Positions 60,620 through 64,000 of a stretch of 64,000 bases of DNA are shown here, in pieces. The DNA is from Gnetum montanum. Its lineage: Eukaryota > Streptophyta > Gnetopsida > Gnetales > Gnetaceae. The DNA is taken from assembly GCA_015680685.1 (NCBI GenBank), contig MNCI01000651.1, forward strand, positions 126,001 to 190,000, written 5' to 3'. Numbering within the stretch: the stretch's first letter is position 1; each line of letters opens with the position of its first letter. A program made the translations under genes and the position numbers. The notes under the pieces were generated by a model. That model saw nothing but the letters and a program-made list of their open reading frames with translations. It was not told the origin of the DNA and searched no databases.

Positions 60620-61190
60620 GGCATGGCAACCATCATCTACTATGACGCTAAACTGGCAACAATCGTTCGCTACGACATTAAACTGGCACTCTTCTCACGC
60701 GTCCGCCACGATGCTAAACTGGTACTAATTGTCTACTACGATGTAAAACTGGCACTACTTGCATGCATCCGCCATGATGCTAAACTAGCAAAAATCATCT
60801 GCCACAACGTTAAACTAGCTAGTTGTAACTGTCTGCTACGACGTAAAAATGGTAGTGTTGTACAGGTCTGCCAAGAAGTAAAACTGGAATTTTCCGCACG
60901 TGTCCGCGAAGATGATAAACTGGTGCTGGTTGTCTGCCAGGACATAAAACTGGCATAGGTAAGTAGCTATCTGCTGAGACATGAAACTAGCACAGATTTG
61001 TCCCTGGGCCACGACATGAAACTGGCATCCATAGCATGGTCTGTTGAGACCATAAATCAGCTCTACCACCATCCGCTACGATGTAAAACTAGCATTTTTC
61101 AGTCTGCCCAGATTTTAAACTGGGACCATGGTCTGCTGAGACTTAAAACCAGTAACGACAATCTACTAGGACATAAAACTAGGACTTGCA
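60620..61190 (+). repeat. Tandem repeat between integrase and 3' LTR (E)
   Basis: About 15-16 degenerate units of 33-45 bases with the core YGCYACGAYGTAAAACTGGCA. They keep an open frame over 60608-60958 (periodic YDVKLAL-type peptide), an artefact of the repeat. Same motif family as 12590-12915 and 37590-37690. Confidence 0.8.
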
Positions 61191-62394
61191 GGCTGCCATC
61201 ATGCAAATCAAGCGAGCGTAATCGTCTCCGTGTGGCTGCAAAAAAAATGGGGTGGGATGTTGGGACAGTCCCAGTATCACTACCTCATAGGCATTCTGCT
61301 GATTCCTCAGATGTGCTGAAAGGCATACTACTGACCCCTCGGAGATGCTGTCACTACACCCACTATAGCAGTGGCACTTCTGAGAGGTTAGTTTCACTGT
61401 CCAGAGCCCCAAAGGAGTTCTCATCAACTTCGACCTTGGGGATATCTGCTCATCATCACTATCAGACTCTCGCTTCACAGATTCACCTAGCTGGTTCTTG
61501 GTTTAACCAGTTGGGTGCGATGAGTCTGATAATCTTTGACGACGATATGCTGGGCCAAGCGTCAACGGTGAAGACCCTGGCCTCGTGCTACTATTCTTCC
61601 TTCATGGCCCACTCACTCTGTGTCGCCCCAAATGGTACTTGTTTCAACAACCTCTCTAGCGATTCGACCGAGCAATTGTGCCCTCTATATTCTTCTTTGA
61701 TTGCAAGTTACTTGTTGCAAGGATGTCGTTCAAAGGTGCGTTCATCTGATCGGTGAAATACAAACAGCGTTTTGAGATGGTCTCCTAGGTTAGCCTGTCC
61801 ACTCAGGAGTGCATCCCTGTTTTCCTCATAATCCTACCTCTAGGTCTTACTTCCCTACATCTTCATCATCTGCTTCCCTTATGCAAAACGTACATACGCA
61901 GCATATGCTTTCTACATTTGCATTACAATCAAGTCCATGCACCCGGCGTAACGCAACAAGCCTATTGGATGCAAAAAAAAAATGGGTTGGCAAAATGGAT
62001 GAAAAACAACTCATCCAGGCCGTGTAGATGCAACACAACTCGTCTATGCAAATCCCTCCATACAAAATTACGGCATGACTCCATGCAACGCAACCGCAGG
62101 AGAAAGCCTAAGTGCTTATGCGTGAAAAAACTATATTCACACATTTGTGTCTTCCCCAAACCTCATTTGAGTCTTCCCTGAACCCCACACATTTGCGGTT
62201 TCCCAGAACCTTTTTTCTCTTACCTTTGTAAAAATCCCTTCCCATACCCTTCTATCCTCTCTTTCCCTTATTTCTGCACTTCTGCTTTGACAAGGCGACA
62301 CTTGAATAACCATTGATGAATGCTATTAGTACTTTTACCCATCCGGTATTTCGTATTCTTGGTCGACGTCTTTCGGACAAGCCCTCTAAACGTC
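61191..62394. other. 3' untranslated region of element E
   Basis: Contains a 252-codon plus-strand open frame (60998-61756) that begins inside the tandem repeat and shows no motif, and a minus-strand 99-codon frame with an acidic KRESDSDDEQISP start. I see no domain in either. Tat elements often carry extra ORFs here, but the evidence is too thin for a gene call. Confidence 0.4.
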
Positions 62395-62410
62395 AATAAA
62401 GAGGGGCCAT
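62395..62410 (+). promoter_or_regulatory. Polypurine tract of element E
   Basis: AATAAAGAGGGGCCAT directly precedes the LTR start TGAAACACC. It is identical to the tract of copy B and is repeated in the duplicated copy at 63541-63556. Confidence 0.8.
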
Positions 62411-63038
62411 TGAAACACCATAGAAATTGCGAATCGGCCTCAAGCGAAGATTCATGATTCGGGTGAAGGTTCAAGAAGAAAATTCAGAAGATAGAGCAGG
62501 ACAAAGAGGCACGCAGTATCAAGTCTCCAAGTTCCTTACAGATTTCAATCTTACCATGTTTTCTTTCTTTATGCTACATTACGCAACATAGCGTGGTGTC
62601 GCTTAGCATAACTCTGTTTAACGTAGCCTGCTAGCAGAAAGTAACTTACTTTGGAAATTTTGACAAAGTTTAGACTTGTCGCATATTTGACTAAGTCTTT
62701 TGTTCTAGACTGAGTTTACGCTCCGTTACGCAGAGCAGCGTAACAAGCTTCAAGAAAAGCAAAGTCAGAGTCAAAGGAAGCACGGAAAATTGATCTCTTA
62801 TTTTTTGTAGATTGGTTGCTTTACACTCATTACACTATGCAGCATTGACAAGTGTAATTTATTGTAAAGTTCATCATTTTTACGCTCTATTACGCTTCGC
62901 GGTGTGAATGAGTGTAAAACAGCTTGAATCAACTACTTACATGCTTTATTGCGTTCCGCCATGCAACGAAGCGTAAACAAGTGTAATACAGCGTAAAACT
63001 GGCTAAAGTAGTACTAGATACGCATTTGCTATCCACAC
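62411..63038 (+). repeat. 3' LTR of element E (first 628 bases)
   Basis: Matches 46934 onward with scattered transitions, plus an 11-base insertion (CCTGCTAGCAG, near 62627-62637) absent from the 5' LTR. It runs into the N gap at 63039, so the end of the LTR and the target duplication cannot be read. Confidence 0.8.
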
Positions 63039-63151
63039 NNNNNNNNNNNNNNNNNNNNNNNNNNNNNNNNNNNNNNNNNNNNNNNNNNNNNNNNNNNNNN
63101 NNNNNNNNNNNNNNNNNNNNNNNNNNNNNNNNNNNNNNNNNNNNNNNNNNN
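63039..63151. other. Assembly gap (113 N)
   Basis: Unknown sequence. Both sides belong to the same element-E 3' end, and the sequence after the gap restarts 1033 bases before the gap. Confidence 0.95.
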
Positions 63152-64000
63152 ACAACTCATCCAGGCCGTGTAGATGCAACACAACTCGTCTATGCAAATC
63201 CCTCCATACAAAATTACGGCATGACTCCATGCAACGCAACCGCAGGAGAAAGCCTAAGTGCTTATGCGTGAAAAAACTATATTCACACATTTGTGTCTTC
63301 CCCAAACCTCATTTGAGTCTTCCCTGAACCCCACACATTTGCGGTTTCCCAGAACCTTTTTTCTCTTACCTTTGTAAAAATCCCTTCCCATACCCTTCTA
63401 TCCTCTCTTTCCCTTATTTCTGCACTTCTGCTTTGACAAGGCGACACTTGAATAACCATTGATGAATGCTATTAGTACTTTTACCCATCCGGTATTTCGT
63501 ATTCTTGGTCGACGTCTTTCGGACAAGCCCTCTAAACGTCAATAAAGAGGGGCCATTGAAACACCATAGAAATTGCGAATCGGCCTCAAGCGAAGATTCA
63601 TGATTCGGGTGAAGGTTCAAGAAGAAAATTCAGAAGATAGAGCAGGACAAAGAGGCACGCAGTATCAAGTCTCCAAGTTCCTTACAGATTTCAATCTTAC
63701 CATGTTTTCTTTCTTTATGCTACATTACGCAACATAGCGTGGTGTCGCTTAGCATAACTCTGTTTAACGTAGCCTGCTAGCAGAAAGTAACTTACTTTGG
63801 AAATTTTGACAAAGTTTAGACTTGTCGCATATTTGACTAAGTCTTTTGTTCTAGACTGAGTTTACGCTCCGTTACGCAGAGCAGCGTAACAAGCTTCAAG
63901 AAAAGCAAAGTCAGAGTCAAAGGAAGCACGGAAAATTGATCTCTTATTTTTTGTAGATTGGTTGCTTTACACTCATTACACTATGCAGCATTGACAAGTG
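63152..64000 (+). repeat. Second copy of the 1146-base direct repeat
   Basis: Repeats 62006-62854, including the PPT (63541-63556) and the LTR start at 63557. It includes the 11-base insertion specific to the 3' LTR, so it derives from the 3' end and not the 5' LTR. Confidence 0.85.

Larger units (their letters stand above)
62006..63038 (+). repeat. First copy of a 1146-base direct repeat
   Basis: 62006-62854 is identical, as far as I checked by eye, to 63152-64000, with an offset of 1146. The unit spans the end of element E's 3' UTR, the PPT and the first part of its 3' LTR. Confidence 0.85.
46934..64000 (+). mobile_element. Tat-like LTR element E, best-preserved copy
   Basis: Order: 5' LTR (46934-48489), PBS (48498), Gag (48747-51135), protease (51690-52506), a 4.7-kb segment with an antisense spliced gene, RT-RNase H-RNase H-integrase (57253-60596), tandem repeat (60620-61190), PPT (62395) and 3' LTR from 62411. 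The 3' LTR is interrupted by a gap at 63039, after which the 3' end of the element repeats. Total length would be near 17 kb, long for Ty3/Gypsy but usual for Ogre-type Tat elements. The first ~112 bases of the two LTRs differ at about ten positions, nine of them transitions. Confidence 0.8.

Noticed and set aside
60608-60958. 116-codon frame with a repeating YDVKLAL-like peptide
   Set aside because: It follows the tandem repeat between integrase and 3' LTR. The repeat degenerates without respect to codon position.
60998-61756. 252-codon open frame in the 3' region of element E
   Set aside because: It starts inside the tandem repeat, has no motif, and no second copy in the window supports it.

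Overview
The window looks like nuclear DNA from a plant with a large, repeat-rich genome. Nothing in it resembles an ordinary host gene, and I see no tRNA, rRNA or CRISPR. Almost every interpretable stretch belongs to an LTR retrotransposon at some stage of decay. Isolated single 'n' bases and one 113-base N run mark this as a draft scaffold. I cannot name the species; a conifer or other large-genome plant fits the content, but this is inference.

Layout. 1-6322: decayed gag-protease element (F) with no reverse transcriptase. 6680-8035: gag remnant of a Ty3/Gypsy Tat-like family, containing what looks like a contig scaffolded backwards. 9341-11315: Athila-like gag and protease remnant (H). 11316-19194: minus-strand Tat-like element C with gag and protease but no RT or integrase. 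19195-24093: 5' half of a second minus-strand copy, D. 24094-35876: plus-strand copy A, with an RT-to-integrase remnant and an array of ~185-bp tandem units. That array is split by a complete minus-strand Copia-type element (25369-31954) carrying gag and an extra ORF but no pol. 35877-46933: minus-strand copy B, inserted tail-to-tail into A's integrase, with its own array of about 17 units of ~187 bp. 46934 to the window end: plus-strand copy E, the youngest and best preserved.

The Tat-like family (A-E) shares LTRs of about 1.55-1.7 kb, a TATA box inside the LTR, a primer-binding site of the form TTGGCRCTAGAAGGAGG, the polypurine tract AATAAAGAGGGGCCAT, gag, protease, RT, two RNase H domains and an integrase without a chromodomain. 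A tandem repeat with the core CGATGTAAAACTGGCA lies just before the 3' LTR.

The most interesting feature lies between protease and RT. In E, about 4.7 kb carries an antisense, apparently multi-exon gene (56766 down to about 52695, roughly eight exons). GT-AG junctions join open frames there. The first exon and its splice donor recur at the matching place in copy B (45208-45335). Donor-like and acceptor-like sites at the protease and RT edges suggest that the whole segment is an Ogre-like intron of the sense transcript. The family would then carry a spliced gene nested head-to-tail inside its own intron. I do not recognise the encoded protein.

The Copia-type element is the second notable item. 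It has intact structural ends (two LTRs, PBS, PPT, probable target duplication), a gag, a second ORF resembling the plant-transposon PF20167-type domain, and LTRs packed with an AAAGACGTCTTT-like palindrome. Stop codons throughout are mostly one C-to-T or G-to-A step from Gln, Arg or Trp, as expected for long-methylated DNA.
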